Assembly (NCBI GenBank): GCA_052067355.1
Contig: JBQHQH010000019.1
Location: forward strand, 1 to 54,625
Direction: 5' to 3'
Source: CABMKH01 sp040797625
GTDB taxonomy: Bacteria > Bacillota > Clostridia > Tissierellales > Tissierellaceae
Length of the DNA: 54,625 bases
The stretch's first letter is position 1; each line of letters opens with the position of its first letter. A model generated the notes under the pieces. That model ran no database searches. It was not told the DNA's origin and saw only the letters and a list, made by a program, of their open reading frames with translations. This document shows, piece by piece, positions 43,361 through 52,359 of this stretch. Position numbers and translations under genes: made by a program.

Positions 43361-44636
43361 AGGATGCAGATTCTTTATTTCCCGATTTCTTTGCCCTACT
43401 TCTCTTCATATCCGATAGCACTAGAGTAGGTTCTCCCTTTTTAGCTACAGTTTCTTTATTGATAAGACACTTTTCTACATCATCTCTTGACGGTATCTCA
43501 TACATTATATCTAGCATAATCTCTTCTATAATACTTCTAAGACCTCTAGCACCCGTCTTTCTCTCAATGGCTTTTTTTGCTATTAATTCTAGAGCTTCTT
43601 TATCGAACTCTAAATCTACATTCTCCATAGCAAATAATTCCTTATACTGTTTTACAAGGGCATTTTTAGGTTTTGTCAATATCTCAACTAACGCATTTTC
43701 ATCTAATTCTTCTAAAGTTACCATTACTGGTAGCCTGCCTATAAATTCTGGAATCAAGCCAAATTTCAATAGATCTTCTGGCTGTAGTTCTTTTAGTAAT
43801 TCTCCTACTTGTTGTTCAGTTTTAGATTTGATTTCAGCACCAAATCCTATGGAGTGTTTCCCTACACGACTTTGAATTATCTTATCTAAACCATCAAAAG
43901 CTCCACCTACGATAAATAGTATGTTAGTAGTATCTACTTGAATAAACTCTTGATGAGGATGCTTTCTTCCACCTTGAGGCGGTACATTAGCTATAGTTCC
44001 TTCTAATACTTTCAACAACGCTTGTTGTACACCTTCTCCACTAACATCTCTTGTTATAGAAGGATTTTCTGTCTTTCTTGCTATCTTGTCGATTTCATCT
44101 ATATAAATTATACCTTTTTCTGCCCTTTCAATATCATAATCAGCAGCTTGAATAAGCTTCAAAATTATATTTTCCACATCTTCCCCTACATATCCTGCCT
44201 CCGTAAGAGAAGTAGCATCTGCTATTGCAAAAGGTACATCTAATATCTTAGCTAAAGTTTGAGCCAATAGAGTCTTTCCTGAACCAGTAGGTCCAATCAT
44301 GACTATATTACTCTTTTGTAATTCTACATCACTGTTCTTTGTAGACTTTTTATTTATTCTCTTGTAATGGTTATAAACAGCCACGGCTAAAGCTCTCTTT
44401 GCTCTTTCTTGTTGTATAACATAAGCGTCTAGAGTTTCCTTTATCTTTGAAGGAGTTGGAACTTCCTTCATATCATATTCAAAATAATCTAGGAATTCCT
44501 CCTCAATTATATCCTGGCATAACTCTATACATTCATTGCATATATAGACATTTGGCCCAGCAATCAGTCTGCGCACTTGTTCTTGGGGTTTCCCACAAAA
44601 AGAGCATCGAAGCTGTTTGTCTTCATATTTGGCCAT
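43359..44636 (-). CDS. clpX: ClpX, ATPase subunit of the ClpXP protease
   Basis: A 425-residue AAA+ unfoldase. N-terminal zinc finger: CSFCGKP and CNECIELC (four Cys). Walker A GPTGSGKTLLAQ and Walker B IIYIDEID follow, with the RKHPHQEFIQ region and IGF loop (SIGFGAE) that binds ClpP. It recognises tagged or misfolded substrates and feeds them to ClpP. It lies 18 nt after clpP, in the normal order. ORF length matches the family (about 420). Confidence 0.98.
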   Translation of the reverse strand: MAKYEDKQLRCSFCGKPQEQVRRLIAGPNVYICNECIELCQDIIEEEFLDYFEYDMKEVPTPSKIKETLDAYVIQQERAKRALAVAVYNHYKRINKKSTKNSDVELQKSNIVMIGPTGSGKTLLAQTLAKILDVPFAIADATSLTEAGYVGEDVENIILKLIQAADYDIERAEKGIIYIDEIDKIARKTENPSITRDVSGEGVQQALLKVLEGTIANVPPQGGRKHPHQEFIQVDTTNILFIVGGAFDGLDKIIQSRVGKHSIGFGAEIKSKTEQQVGELLKELQPEDLLKFGLIPEFIGRLPVMVTLEELDENALVEILTKPKNALVKQYKELFAMENVDLEFDKEALELIAKKAIERKTGARGLRSIIEEIMLDIMYEIPSRDDVEKCLINKETVAKKGEPTLVLSDMKRSRAKKSGNKESAS

Positions 44637-44654
44637 GGTGACACCTCACTTGAT

Positions 44655-45239
44655 TTATTTTTTTGAAGTAATTACTTCATCTATTATACCATACTCAACG
44701 GCTTGCTCAGCACTTAGATGGTAATCTCTATCTGTATCCTTTGCAATTTTTTCCAAAGGCTGACCAGTTCTTTCACTTAATATTCTATTTATTCTATCTC
44801 GAATTTCAAGGATTTTTTCTGCTTGGATTCGAATATCTTCAGCCTGACCTTGAGTTCCACCTAAAGGTTGATGGATCATGATATCTGAATTTGGTAGAGA
44901 AAATCTCTTTCCCTTAGTTCCTGCTGCCAATAGAAATGCTCCCATACTAGCAGCTCTACCTATACAAATAGTAGATACATCAGGTTTTATATACTGCATA
45001 GTATCATATATTGCAAACCCTGCACTTACAGAACCGCCTGGACTATTTATATATATTTGAACATCCTTATCTGGATCTTCAGCTTCTAGGTATAATAATT
45101 GTGCAACAATTAAATCTGCCATTGCATCATTTACTTCTGTCCCTAAAAATATAATCCTTTCTTTAAGCAGTCTTGAATATATATCATAGGATCTTTCGCC
45201 TCTGCTAGTTTGTTCTATTACTACTGGTACTAATGCCAT
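44655..45239 (-). CDS. clpP: ClpP protease proteolytic subunit
   Basis: A 194-residue serine protease. The catalytic Ser98 is in GRAASMGAFLL, His123 in SDIMIHQPLGG, and the Asp in DTDRDYHLSAEQA. The N-terminal GERSYDIYSRLL and GTEVNDA segments are typical. It forms a double-ring tetradecamer that pairs with ClpX. AGGAGGGAATTGC precedes the ATG. It lies 15 nt after tig. Confidence 0.98.
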   Translation of the reverse strand: MALVPVVIEQTSRGERSYDIYSRLLKERIIFLGTEVNDAMADLIVAQLLYLEAEDPDKDVQIYINSPGGSVSAGFAIYDTMQYIKPDVSTICIGRAASMGAFLLAAGTKGKRFSLPNSDIMIHQPLGGTQGQAEDIRIQAEKILEIRDRINRILSERTGQPLEKIAKDTDRDYHLSAEQAVEYGIIDEVITSKK

Positions 45240-45254
45240 AGCAATTCCCTCCTA

Positions 45255-46544
45255 TTAGTTAAATTTAGCACTCTCTACTAAAAGTTTAACAGCTTTACCA
45301 TTAGCTATACCCGTTTTTATGAAATTTAAATTACCTTTCTTCATATCTTCAATAAATTCTTCTTTATCTTCAGCAGCATATTGTTCTGCTAAATCTTCTA
45401 GTTCTTTTTCTAATTCTTCTTCAGTTACCTCTATACCCTCTGCTTTGACTATAGTTTCAAGAAGTAGGTCTACTTTTACTCTGTTTAAAGCAGATGGTTT
45501 TAATTGTTCTCTAAGATCTTCTGGATTTGAGCCTGTAAATTCTAGATATTTTTCTAAATCTAAACCTTGGCTTCTTAATCTATAATCAAATTGTCTCATT
45601 TCATCATCTATTTGTGACTCTACCATACCATTAGGGATATCTACTTCAGAAATTTCCAATGCTTTTTCAATAACTCTATTTTCTGTTTCAACTTTTTCTT
45701 GTTCTTTTAAATCTTTTTCTAATCTTTCTCTTATATCAGCTTTATATTCTTCTAAAGTATCGAATTCACTTACATCTTTTGCAAACTCATCATCTAGTTC
45801 TGGCAATTCTTTTTCTTTTATATCATGGATTACTACTTTGAATATTGCTTCTTTTCCTGCCAAAGTTTCTTCATGGTATTCTTCTGGGAATGTAACTTTT
45901 ACTTCTACCTCTTCATCTTTTTTCTTTCCAATCAATTGTTCTTCAAATCCAGGTATAAACATATTGGAACCAATTGTAAGTTCGAATCCTTCAGCAGTAC
46001 CACCTGGGAACTGTTCTTCATCTATAAATCCTGCAAAATCAATTGTAAGTATATCTTTATCTTTTACTTCTCTATCTGAAGCATCTAATAATCTAGCATT
46101 TTCATCTCTAACATGCTCTAATTCATGTTCTACCATTTCATCTGTAACATTATACTCTATTTTTTCTAATTCTATACTCTTATAGTCTCCTAGTTTGAAT
46201 TCAGGCTTTACGTCTACTTCGACTTTTACTAAGATAGATTTTCCTTTTTCAATATCTTCTATATCTATATCTGGTCTATCTACTGGTTCTAGTTCTAATT
46301 CTTTAACTGCATCTTCATATGCTTCAGGTAAGATCAAGTTTATAGCATCTTCATAGAATATCTCTTCACCATAATTCATCTCTATAATCTTTCTTGGAAC
46401 TTTTCCCTTTCTAAATCCAGGGATGTTGAATCTACTTCTATTTTTAAGATATGCTTGTTGCATAGCTTTTTCAAATTTTTCTACTTCTAATTCAAAGTTA
46501 AAGAAGACCTTATTATTTTCTTTTTTTTCTAAAACTGCTTTCAT
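45255..46544 (-). CDS. tig: Trigger factor (ribosome-associated chaperone)
   Basis: A 429-residue chaperone and prolyl isomerase. The N-terminal ribosome-binding signature is GFRKGKVPRKIIE (about residues 42-54). The FKBP-like domain with DILTIDFAGFIDEEQF and the helical substrate-binding C-terminus follow. It binds nascent chains at the ribosome exit. Start chosen at 46544, where TAGGAGGATATAAT lies just before ATG; the longer frame to 46580 would start without a site. A TTGTTA-16-TATAAT promoter lies at 46598-46625. It heads the tig-clpP-clpX-lon-engB block. Confidence 0.97.
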   Translation of the reverse strand: MKAVLEKKENNKVFFNFELEVEKFEKAMQQAYLKNRSRFNIPGFRKGKVPRKIIEMNYGEEIFYEDAINLILPEAYEDAVKELELEPVDRPDIDIEDIEKGKSILVKVEVDVKPEFKLGDYKSIELEKIEYNVTDEMVEHELEHVRDENARLLDASDREVKDKDILTIDFAGFIDEEQFPGGTAEGFELTIGSNMFIPGFEEQLIGKKKDEEVEVKVTFPEEYHEETLAGKEAIFKVVIHDIKEKELPELDDEFAKDVSEFDTLEEYKADIRERLEKDLKEQEKVETENRVIEKALEISEVDIPNGMVESQIDDEMRQFDYRLRSQGLDLEKYLEFTGSNPEDLREQLKPSALNRVKVDLLLETIVKAEGIEVTEEELEKELEDLAEQYAAEDKEEFIEDMKKGNLNFIKTGIANGKAVKLLVESAKFN

Positions 46545-46597
46545 TATATTATATCCTCCTAAATAGTATTCGAAATTCATTCGCTAATATCCCTAAT

Positions 46598-46625
46598 ATT
46601 ATATCATATTATTATAGCATAACAA
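46598..46625 (-). promoter_or_regulatory. Promoter of the tig-clpP-clpX block
   Basis: TTGTTA (complement of 46620-46625), a 16-nt spacer and TATAAT (complement of 46598-46603), about 54 nt before the tig start. Confidence 0.7.
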
Positions 46626-46648
46626 TGCTTTTATTACAAAGACATACT

Positions 46649-46674
46649 AAAAAACCAATGGTCTCCCATTGGTT
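46649..46674 (-). terminator. Terminator after tRNA-Leu
   Basis: AACCAATGG (46653-46661) and CCATTGGTT (46666-46674) form a perfect 9-bp stem with a 4-nt loop, followed by TTTT on the minus strand; it lies 4 nt after the tRNA 3' end. Confidence 0.9.
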
Positions 46675-46677
46675 GTA

Positions 46678-46761
46678 TGGTGCGGGAAAGAGGACTTGAA
46701 CCCCCACGTCAATGACACTAGATCCTAAGTCTAGCGCGTCTGCCAATTCCGCCACTCCCGC
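46678..46761 (-). tRNA. tRNA-Leu (anticodon UAG), CCA encoded
   Basis: Read on the minus strand: acceptor GCGGGAG/TTCCCGC, anticodon stem CTAGA/TCTAG with loop CTTAGGA (anticodon TAG), a long variable arm (GTGTCATTGACG) as in leucine tRNAs, T-loop GGTTCAAGTCC. CCA is encoded. 84 nt. Its consensus promoter lies just upstream. Confidence 0.96.
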
Positions 46762-46784
46762 ATAAAGAATTTTATTACTTCTTT

Positions 46785-46812
46785 ATTATACCACCCAATA
46801 GGGATTTGTCAA
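46785..46812 (-). promoter_or_regulatory. Consensus promoter of tRNA-Leu
   Basis: A perfect TTGACA (complement of 46807-46812), a 16-nt spacer and a perfect TATAAT (complement of 46785-46790) lie between mnmA and the tRNA, so the tRNA is expressed as its own unit. Confidence 0.9.
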
Positions 46813-46819
46813 TATTTTT

Positions 46820-47899
46820 TTAAAAAACTTCTTTTATTATTCCACCTCCTAATACTATATCCCCATCATAAAACACTACAATTTGACCTTTTGTAATAGC
46901 TCTCTGTGGTTCTTCAAACTCTACCATTACTCCATCTCTATGAGGAATAATCCTTGCTTTAGACTCTCTAGTAGAATATCGCACCTTTGCCATTACTTCT
47001 AATTCTTTGGTCAAATTATCAAAGGGAATCCAGTTTAGATTATCTGCAAAGAGTTTGTTTTTAAATATACCCTCTTCATCACCTAAAACTACCTCATTAG
47101 TCTCAGGATTTATTCTTTGAACAAACATCTTTTTACCTAGAGCAATACCTAGCCCTTTTCTCTGTCCAATAGTATAATATACTATACCCTTATGCTGCCC
47201 TAAGATATTTCCATCTTTATCTACAAAATTTCCAGGTTTTACTCTATCTGGCATTCTTCTCTTTATAAAACCACCATGATCATTATCTGGTATAAAACAG
47301 ATCTCTTCACTATCTGGTTTATCGTGAATAATCAGTCCAATTTGTTCCGCTATTTCTCTAACCTTATCTTTATTATATCCTCCTAGTGGAAATAAGGTGT
47401 GAGATAATTGATGCTGAGTCATTTGATGTAAAAAATAAGTCTGATCCTTTCTAGTATCTCTGCTCTTCTTCATTAAAAATCTTCCAGTTTTATCATCTTT
47501 TTCTACTATGGCATAATGACCTGTGGCTATATAATCTGCTCCCAATCCCTTGGCTTTTTCTAAAAATGCATTAAATCTGATAAATTTATTGCAGGCAACA
47601 CATGGATTTGGAGTCTTACCTTCTAGATATTCATTTACAAAATAATCTACAACTTTTCTTTCAAACAATCCTCTAAAATTCAATACATAATGAGGAATAC
47701 CCAAATCATGGGCTACTTGTTTAGCATCAAATATTGAGGATATAGAACAACATCCTCCAGCATTTTCATCATATATATCATCATGAGGAACTTGAGCTAG
47801 AGTCACTCCTAGTACTTCATATCCCTGTTCTTTTAAGATATAAGCTGCAACAGAGCTATCTACTCCTCCACTCATGCCTAGTACTACTTTTTTTTTCAT
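46820..47899 (-). CDS. mnmA: tRNA 2-thiouridylase MnmA
   Basis: A 359-residue enzyme that thiolates U34 of tRNA-Lys, Glu and Gln. ATP PP-loop: GMSGGVDSSVAAYIL near residue 8. The catalytic pair of cysteines is in NPCVACNKF (about 98) and EEICFIPD (about 197). The C-terminal beta-barrel is complete. It uses sulfur relayed from a cysteine desulfurase and acts in the cytosol. AAAGGTTGG precedes the ATG. It lies 13 nt after the second degV and ends just before the tRNA-Leu promoter. Nothing odd is seen; tRNA-Lys, a substrate family member, lies in the same window. Confidence 0.97.
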   Translation of the reverse strand: MKKKVVLGMSGGVDSSVAAYILKEQGYEVLGVTLAQVPHDDIYDENAGGCCSISSIFDAKQVAHDLGIPHYVLNFRGLFERKVVDYFVNEYLEGKTPNPCVACNKFIRFNAFLEKAKGLGADYIATGHYAIVEKDDKTGRFLMKKSRDTRKDQTYFLHQMTQHQLSHTLFPLGGYNKDKVREIAEQIGLIIHDKPDSEEICFIPDNDHGGFIKRRMPDRVKPGNFVDKDGNILGQHKGIVYYTIGQRKGLGIALGKKMFVQRINPETNEVVLGDEEGIFKNKLFADNLNWIPFDNLTKELEVMAKVRYSTRESKARIIPHRDGVMVEFEEPQRAITKGQIVVFYDGDIVLGGGIIKEVF

Positions 47900-47912
47900 A
47901 AAACCAACCTTT

Positions 47913-48749
47913 CTAGTAGGCTAATACTACACCACCATCATATGCGTATGCAGTACTTAATCCCTTTGTCTCTATTATTAAGATCTCCTTAAAATTATAT
48001 AATTCTTCTATCTTTTCTTTCAGAGCCATAGCTTTATCCAGTGCATTTGCATGAGATATAGCTAACACCTTGTCTTCAAAATCATCTTTAGTTTCCCCTA
48101 TAATCTCTACTAATCTATTGAAGGACTTCTTTGTACCCCTATGGTTTTCTACTAATTCTATATTTCCATGACCATCTGAACCCATTATAGGCTTAAAATT
48201 TAACACTGTAGCAATTAAGCCCTTAGTCTTAGAAATTCGACCATTTTTTATTAGATTATCTAAGCTCTCTAATATAAAGAAAGTCTTCATCTCACTAATA
48301 TATTTTTCAACAGTCTCCACTATTTCTAGATTACTCAATTTAGCTTTGATGAGTTCATCAATCTTTAAGGCTACTAATGTCTCTCCTATACTAGCAGACA
48401 TAGAATCAAAGACATGTATAAATCTGTTAGGATCTATATCCAATGCCATCTCCATTGCCAGCTTAGCACTATTATATGTTCCAGATAGATTGGATGAAAT
48501 AGTAACTACAAATGTATTTTTTGCCTGATTAAATTTTTCCAAAAAATCTCCAGGAGATGGACAAGATGTCTTTACGGGATTTGGGCTATTTTTCATAGCT
48601 TTAATCAATTTTTTAGTATCTAAACTCCCATCATCTGTAAAATGCTCATCATCTACTGATATATTAAAAGGTATCAGCTCTATATCCAAATCTCTCCTAA
48701 TATCTTCACTTAAATCGCAGCTACTGTCTGCTAATATTTTATAATCCAT
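47913..48749 (-). CDS. DegV-family protein, second copy
   Basis: A 278-residue fatty-acid-binding-type protein with LADSSCDLSEDI near the start, SSNLSGTYNSA and VLNFKPIMGSDGHGN, the same layout as the first DegV gene but clearly different in sequence. It may carry fatty acids to FakA as FakB, or act in an unknown way. Its ATG overlaps the TAA of glmM (TAATG), so translation is coupled to glmM. Linking a DegV gene with glmM and mnmA is not a link I can explain by function. AGGATGGGGGAAAT-like purine region lies before the start. Confidence 0.93.
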   Translation of the reverse strand: MDYKILADSSCDLSEDIRRDLDIELIPFNISVDDEHFTDDGSLDTKKLIKAMKNSPNPVKTSCPSPGDFLEKFNQAKNTFVVTISSNLSGTYNSAKLAMEMALDIDPNRFIHVFDSMSASIGETLVALKIDELIKAKLSNLEIVETVEKYISEMKTFFILESLDNLIKNGRISKTKGLIATVLNFKPIMGSDGHGNIELVENHRGTKKSFNRLVEIIGETKDDFEDKVLAISHANALDKAMALKEKIEELYNFKEILIIETKGLSTAYAYDGGVVLAY

Positions 48750-50104
48750 TATATTTCCCCCATCCCAATTCTATCCTCAATAAATCTTGCCAAATCTCTA
48801 GCGATATTGGCTATTTCTTCTTGGTCTTTTCCCTCTATCATTACTCTAACCAATGGTTCAGTACCAGAAGGTCTTATAACTACTCTTCCTTGACCATGAA
48901 ACATCTTTTCTACTCTATCTATTTCTAACCTTATTTCCTCATTCTCTAAATATCTATACTTCATATCATTTCTAACTTTGGCATTTATCAAAACCTGCGG
49001 ATAATCTTTCATCAATGTATTTAATTCTGCCATAGTCTTTCCACTTGATTTCATCACTTCCAATAGATGAAGTCCAGTTGCTAGTCCATCCCCAGTAGTA
49101 TTATAGTCTAAAAATATGATATGTCCTGATTGTTCTCCACCTATTACATATCCTGAATCAAGCATCTCTTCTAGAACGTACCTATCTCCCACTGTTGTCT
49201 TGACTATATCCATGCCATTTTCCTTTAAATATATATCAAGCCCCATATTTGTCATTACAGTTCCTACTACAGTATTTTTAGGTAATCTATCTCTCTCCTT
49301 TAAATATGTTGCACAGATTGCCAATATATGATCTCCATCTACTAATTCCCCATTGTTGTCTACAGCTATAATCCTATCCCCATCTCCATCAAAGGAAATA
49401 CCCATGTCTGCTCCTGTGTCTATGACTAATTTTTTTATCATATCTGGATTAGTAGAGCCACAATTATCATTTATATTCATACCACTTGGATTGTCATTTA
49501 TGACTATTACTTCTCCATTTAATTCTCTGATGATCTCAGGTGCTATTTTATATAATGCTCCATGGCCACAGTCCATAGCTATCTTTATGCCAGTTAGATC
49601 TATATCTATTGTAGCCTTTAAGAATCCTTTATAGTCTTCTCCAGCTTTTTTTTCTCTATAGACTCTTCCTATATTACTTCCTATAGGTCTTATATCTAAC
49701 TGCTTGTCATCTAAAATAATACTCTCTATTTCATCTTCTACTTGATCTGGTAATTTTAATCCCTTATTGTTAAAAAATTTAATTCCATTGTATTCACCAG
49801 GGTTATGAGAAGCAGATATGACTACTCCTGCTAGAGCATTATATTTTCTAGTCAAATATGCCACTGCTGGTGTAGGGATGATACCTACTGAAACAGCATC
49901 TATTCCCATAGAATTTATGCCTGCCATCAAAGCTGATTCCAACATATCTCCAGAAATCCTAGTATCTTTTCCTACTAATATCTTTCCTTTTTCTCCTTTA
50001 GATAATATATAAGCGCCTGCTCTCCCTACCTTATAGGCTAGTTCAGGTGTCAGTTCTTCATTTGCAATACCTCTGATGCCATCTGTACCAAATAACCTTG
50101 CCAA
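48749..50104 (-). CDS. glmM: Phosphoglucosamine mutase GlmM
   Basis: A 451-residue enzyme that converts glucosamine-6-phosphate to glucosamine-1-phosphate, feeding UDP-N-acetylglucosamine and cell-wall synthesis. The phosphorylated active-site Ser99 is in ISASHNPGEYNG; the metal site is SFDGDGDR; the sugar-binding loop is GEQSGH and the phosphate loop RPSGTEPLVRV. The start is TTG with GGGGGAAAAAATT upstream, giving the family start MARLFGTDGIRG. It overlaps the following degV. Length matches the family (about 445-450). Confidence 0.97.
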   Translation of the reverse strand: MARLFGTDGIRGIANEELTPELAYKVGRAGAYILSKGEKGKILVGKDTRISGDMLESALMAGINSMGIDAVSVGIIPTPAVAYLTRKYNALAGVVISASHNPGEYNGIKFFNNKGLKLPDQVEDEIESIILDDKQLDIRPIGSNIGRVYREKKAGEDYKGFLKATIDIDLTGIKIAMDCGHGALYKIAPEIIRELNGEVIVINDNPSGMNINDNCGSTNPDMIKKLVIDTGADMGISFDGDGDRIIAVDNNGELVDGDHILAICATYLKERDRLPKNTVVGTVMTNMGLDIYLKENGMDIVKTTVGDRYVLEEMLDSGYVIGGEQSGHIIFLDYNTTGDGLATGLHLLEVMKSSGKTMAELNTLMKDYPQVLINAKVRNDMKYRYLENEEIRLEIDRVEKMFHGQGRVVIRPSGTEPLVRVMIEGKDQEEIANIARDLARFIEDRIGMGEI

Positions 50105-50154
50105 AATTTTTTCCCCCTTAATATAATATCTAGAATTCTATTTTTAACTGCTCA

Positions 50155-51498
50155 CTATGCCTTATTTTCAAACTTTTTCAATACTATATCTATTAGTCTA
50201 TCTCTATGGTTTAAACTTGGTTCTTCTATTACTCTTTCCATTAGATAATCTAGGATTTCTCCTATTAACTTTCCTTGTTTATATCCTAAGTTTATTATAT
50301 CATAACCACTAATTTCAAGTTGTTTTTTTTCATAAGCTTCATTATTATCTAAAATTCTCTTAATTTGTCTTTCTCTTTCAAATAAAAATCCTATATCTAC
50401 TCCTATATTAGAACATATTTTATCTGCTTTTTGAAGTTCTATTAGATTAAATATATTGTCTTTTCCCACTCTTCCTATAAGCCTTTTCAGCCCTTTATCC
50501 TTTAAATTGGCATGATGTGTCATATGTTCTCTAATGAGATTGGTAACATTTTTAATCATCTCATTGGAACATCTAAGTCTAGTAAGTATGTCTTCTGCTA
50601 TCTCCACTCCTACTTTATCATGTCCATAAAAATGTCCTATGCCCTTTTCATCTATAGTAAAGGTATGGGGTTTTCCTATATCGTGAAACAAAGCTGCTAG
50701 CCTAATCTCCAATATAGGTGGAGTATTATCTACTACACATAAAATATGCTCAAACACATCTCGCTCGTGGTGAGGATTATGCTGATCAAATCCCACTGTA
50801 TCTACTAATTCTGGTATTATTATCTTCAATATATCTAATTCATTTATCAATCTTATACCATATGATGGCCTTTCTGACAATAGTATTTTAAATAATTCTT
50901 CTCTAATTCTCTCTATACTTATATTTTTTAAAGATTTACTTAATTTACCACAAGAATCATAGGTATTCTCTTCAATGTAAAATCCTAATTGTGTTGCAAA
51001 TCTTATAGCTCTCAATATTCTAAGATGATCTTCTTTAAATCTCTCTATTGGGTTTCCTACTGTTCTAACTATCTTGTTTTCTAAGTCTGCTCTTCCATTA
51101 AACAGATCTATTAATCCATCAGTCTTATTATAAGCCATTGCATTTATAGTAAAATCCCTACGACTTAAATCTTCCTGAATATCATTTGAAAAATATACCT
51201 TAGAAGGTTTTCTCCCATCTATATATTCCGCTTCTAATCTATATGTTGTAACCTCTATATTACCTTCATCTTGAACTATTACTACAGTACCATACTCCTT
51301 ACCTATTAATAGAGTTTTATATTCTCTAAAAATCTCTTCTATCTCATCTGGTTTTGCATTTGTAGTAATATCAAAATCAGCTGGCTCTTTACCTAATATT
51401 AAATCCCGTACACTTCCTCCTACTATAAAGGCTTCATAGCCAAATTTATTTAATCTATTTAAAACATTATCTACATAATCAGGTATACAAAGATCCAT
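50155..51498 (-). CDS. cca: CCA tRNA nucleotidyltransferase / poly(A) polymerase family with HD domain
   Basis: A 447-residue class II nucleotidyltransferase. The active-site motif is GGSVRDLILGKEPADFDITT (Asp pair in DFD), then RRDFTINAMAY and RLLRAIRFA-type LRILRAIRFATQLGF (template pocket). A C-terminal HD domain with LFHDIGKP and EHMTHHAN follows. It adds or repairs the CCA 3' end of tRNAs; both tRNA genes here encode CCA, so repair is likely. Start at 51498 preferred because GGAGGAAGGAT precedes ATG; a longer frame to 51546 has no good site. It starts the unit with glmM 50 nt downstream. Confidence 0.92.
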   Translation of the reverse strand: MDLCIPDYVDNVLNRLNKFGYEAFIVGGSVRDLILGKEPADFDITTNAKPDEIEEIFREYKTLLIGKEYGTVVIVQDEGNIEVTTYRLEAEYIDGRKPSKVYFSNDIQEDLSRRDFTINAMAYNKTDGLIDLFNGRADLENKIVRTVGNPIERFKEDHLRILRAIRFATQLGFYIEENTYDSCGKLSKSLKNISIERIREELFKILLSERPSYGIRLINELDILKIIIPELVDTVGFDQHNPHHERDVFEHILCVVDNTPPILEIRLAALFHDIGKPHTFTIDEKGIGHFYGHDKVGVEIAEDILTRLRCSNEMIKNVTNLIREHMTHHANLKDKGLKRLIGRVGKDNIFNLIELQKADKICSNIGVDIGFLFERERQIKRILDNNEAYEKKQLEISGYDIINLGYKQGKLIGEILDYLMERVIEEPSLNHRDRLIDIVLKKFENKA

Positions 51499-51551
51499 AT
51501 CCTTCCTCCAATATCTTATAGTATTAGTATAGCATAGTATTTGCAATTTAA

Positions 51552-51585
51552 AATAAAAAAACTACTAGTTTTATACTAGTAGCAT
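51552..51585 (-). terminator. Terminator after the 51626-52336 gene
   Basis: CTACTAGT and ACTAGTAG arms (8 bp) with a 5-nt loop and a run of T on the minus strand. It separates the membrane-protein cluster from cca. Confidence 0.8.
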
Positions 51586-51625
51586 AGTTGTTGATAAGAC
51601 CTAAAAGACTTAGTTCATTCAAGTT

Positions 51626-52336
51626 TTAATAAATTGACCTTTTCACTTCTCCATTTCCATATATTGCATCTATTTCGTCTAATATGACATCTATTTCATC
51701 TATCATTTCTATAAATTGTGGATTATCTAGCTCATCTTTTTCTATATAATAAATTATGGAATTTTCTTTTTTATTTCCATCAAGTAGATCTACCAATCGA
51801 TCATATTTTTCTATTAATTCATCTATATCTTTAGATGATAAGTTTACTAACGAATCCTTTATTATATTTCCACTTCCCATGAATTTCTTCAATAGTTTCA
51901 AGATATCAGAATTACTGGAATAAGTTTCATTAAATACCCCTTCAACTAAATCTGGATGAGTAAATTCCCTTACACCTGATAAATATGCTGTCAATTCATC
52001 TACCGTCATATCTCCATTCTTTATCTTATCTAAGTCTAGACTAATACTTTCACAGATCCATCGCTGTCTATTAAGCCTATTTTGTGCAACATATTTCATA
52101 TAGTTAGAAATTTTCCTGTTTTGATGGTTAATACTCTTTATATATCTAATCTGGTATATATTAAATAGCAATGATACAATAAGTCCTAACATCATTATCG
52201 TATTACTCTTATTTGCTCCATATTCTCCAGATGAGATGAAGTTCCTTAAAAAAACTATTACTTTATATGCAATATATACAAAGATAGCTATGGCTATAAG
52301 CATAACTATTTCTGCCATACCTATTCTATTTAGCAT
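51626..52336 (-). CDS. Unknown membrane protein with helical cytosolic domain
   Basis: A 236-residue protein. Two N-terminal hydrophobic helices (MLIAIAIFVYIAYKVIVFL and TIMMLGLIVSLLFNIYQI) anchor it; the remaining about 165 residues are charged and helical, with a long C-terminal acidic helix (MIDEIDVILDEIDAIYG). The start at 52336 is favoured because TATAGGAGGGTAATT precedes ATG; the frame to 52363 is longer but unsupported. It follows the 52360-52992 gene by 23 nt, in the same operon. No family recognised; it could be part of an envelope complex with its neighbours. Confidence 0.8.
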   Translation of the reverse strand: MLNRIGMAEIVMLIAIAIFVYIAYKVIVFLRNFISSGEYGANKSNTIMMLGLIVSLLFNIYQIRYIKSINHQNRKISNYMKYVAQNRLNRQRWICESISLDLDKIKNGDMTVDELTAYLSGVREFTHPDLVEGVFNETYSSNSDILKLLKKFMGSGNIIKDSLVNLSSKDIDELIEKYDRLVDLLDGNKKENSIIYYIEKDELDNPQFIEMIDEIDVILDEIDAIYGNGEVKRSIY

Positions 52337-52359
52337 AATTACCCTCCTATATCTGAAAG

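Noticed and set aside
45838..46185. Plus-strand Ser-rich ORF opposite tig
   Set aside because: Shadow of the acidic trigger-factor frame; no ribosome site.
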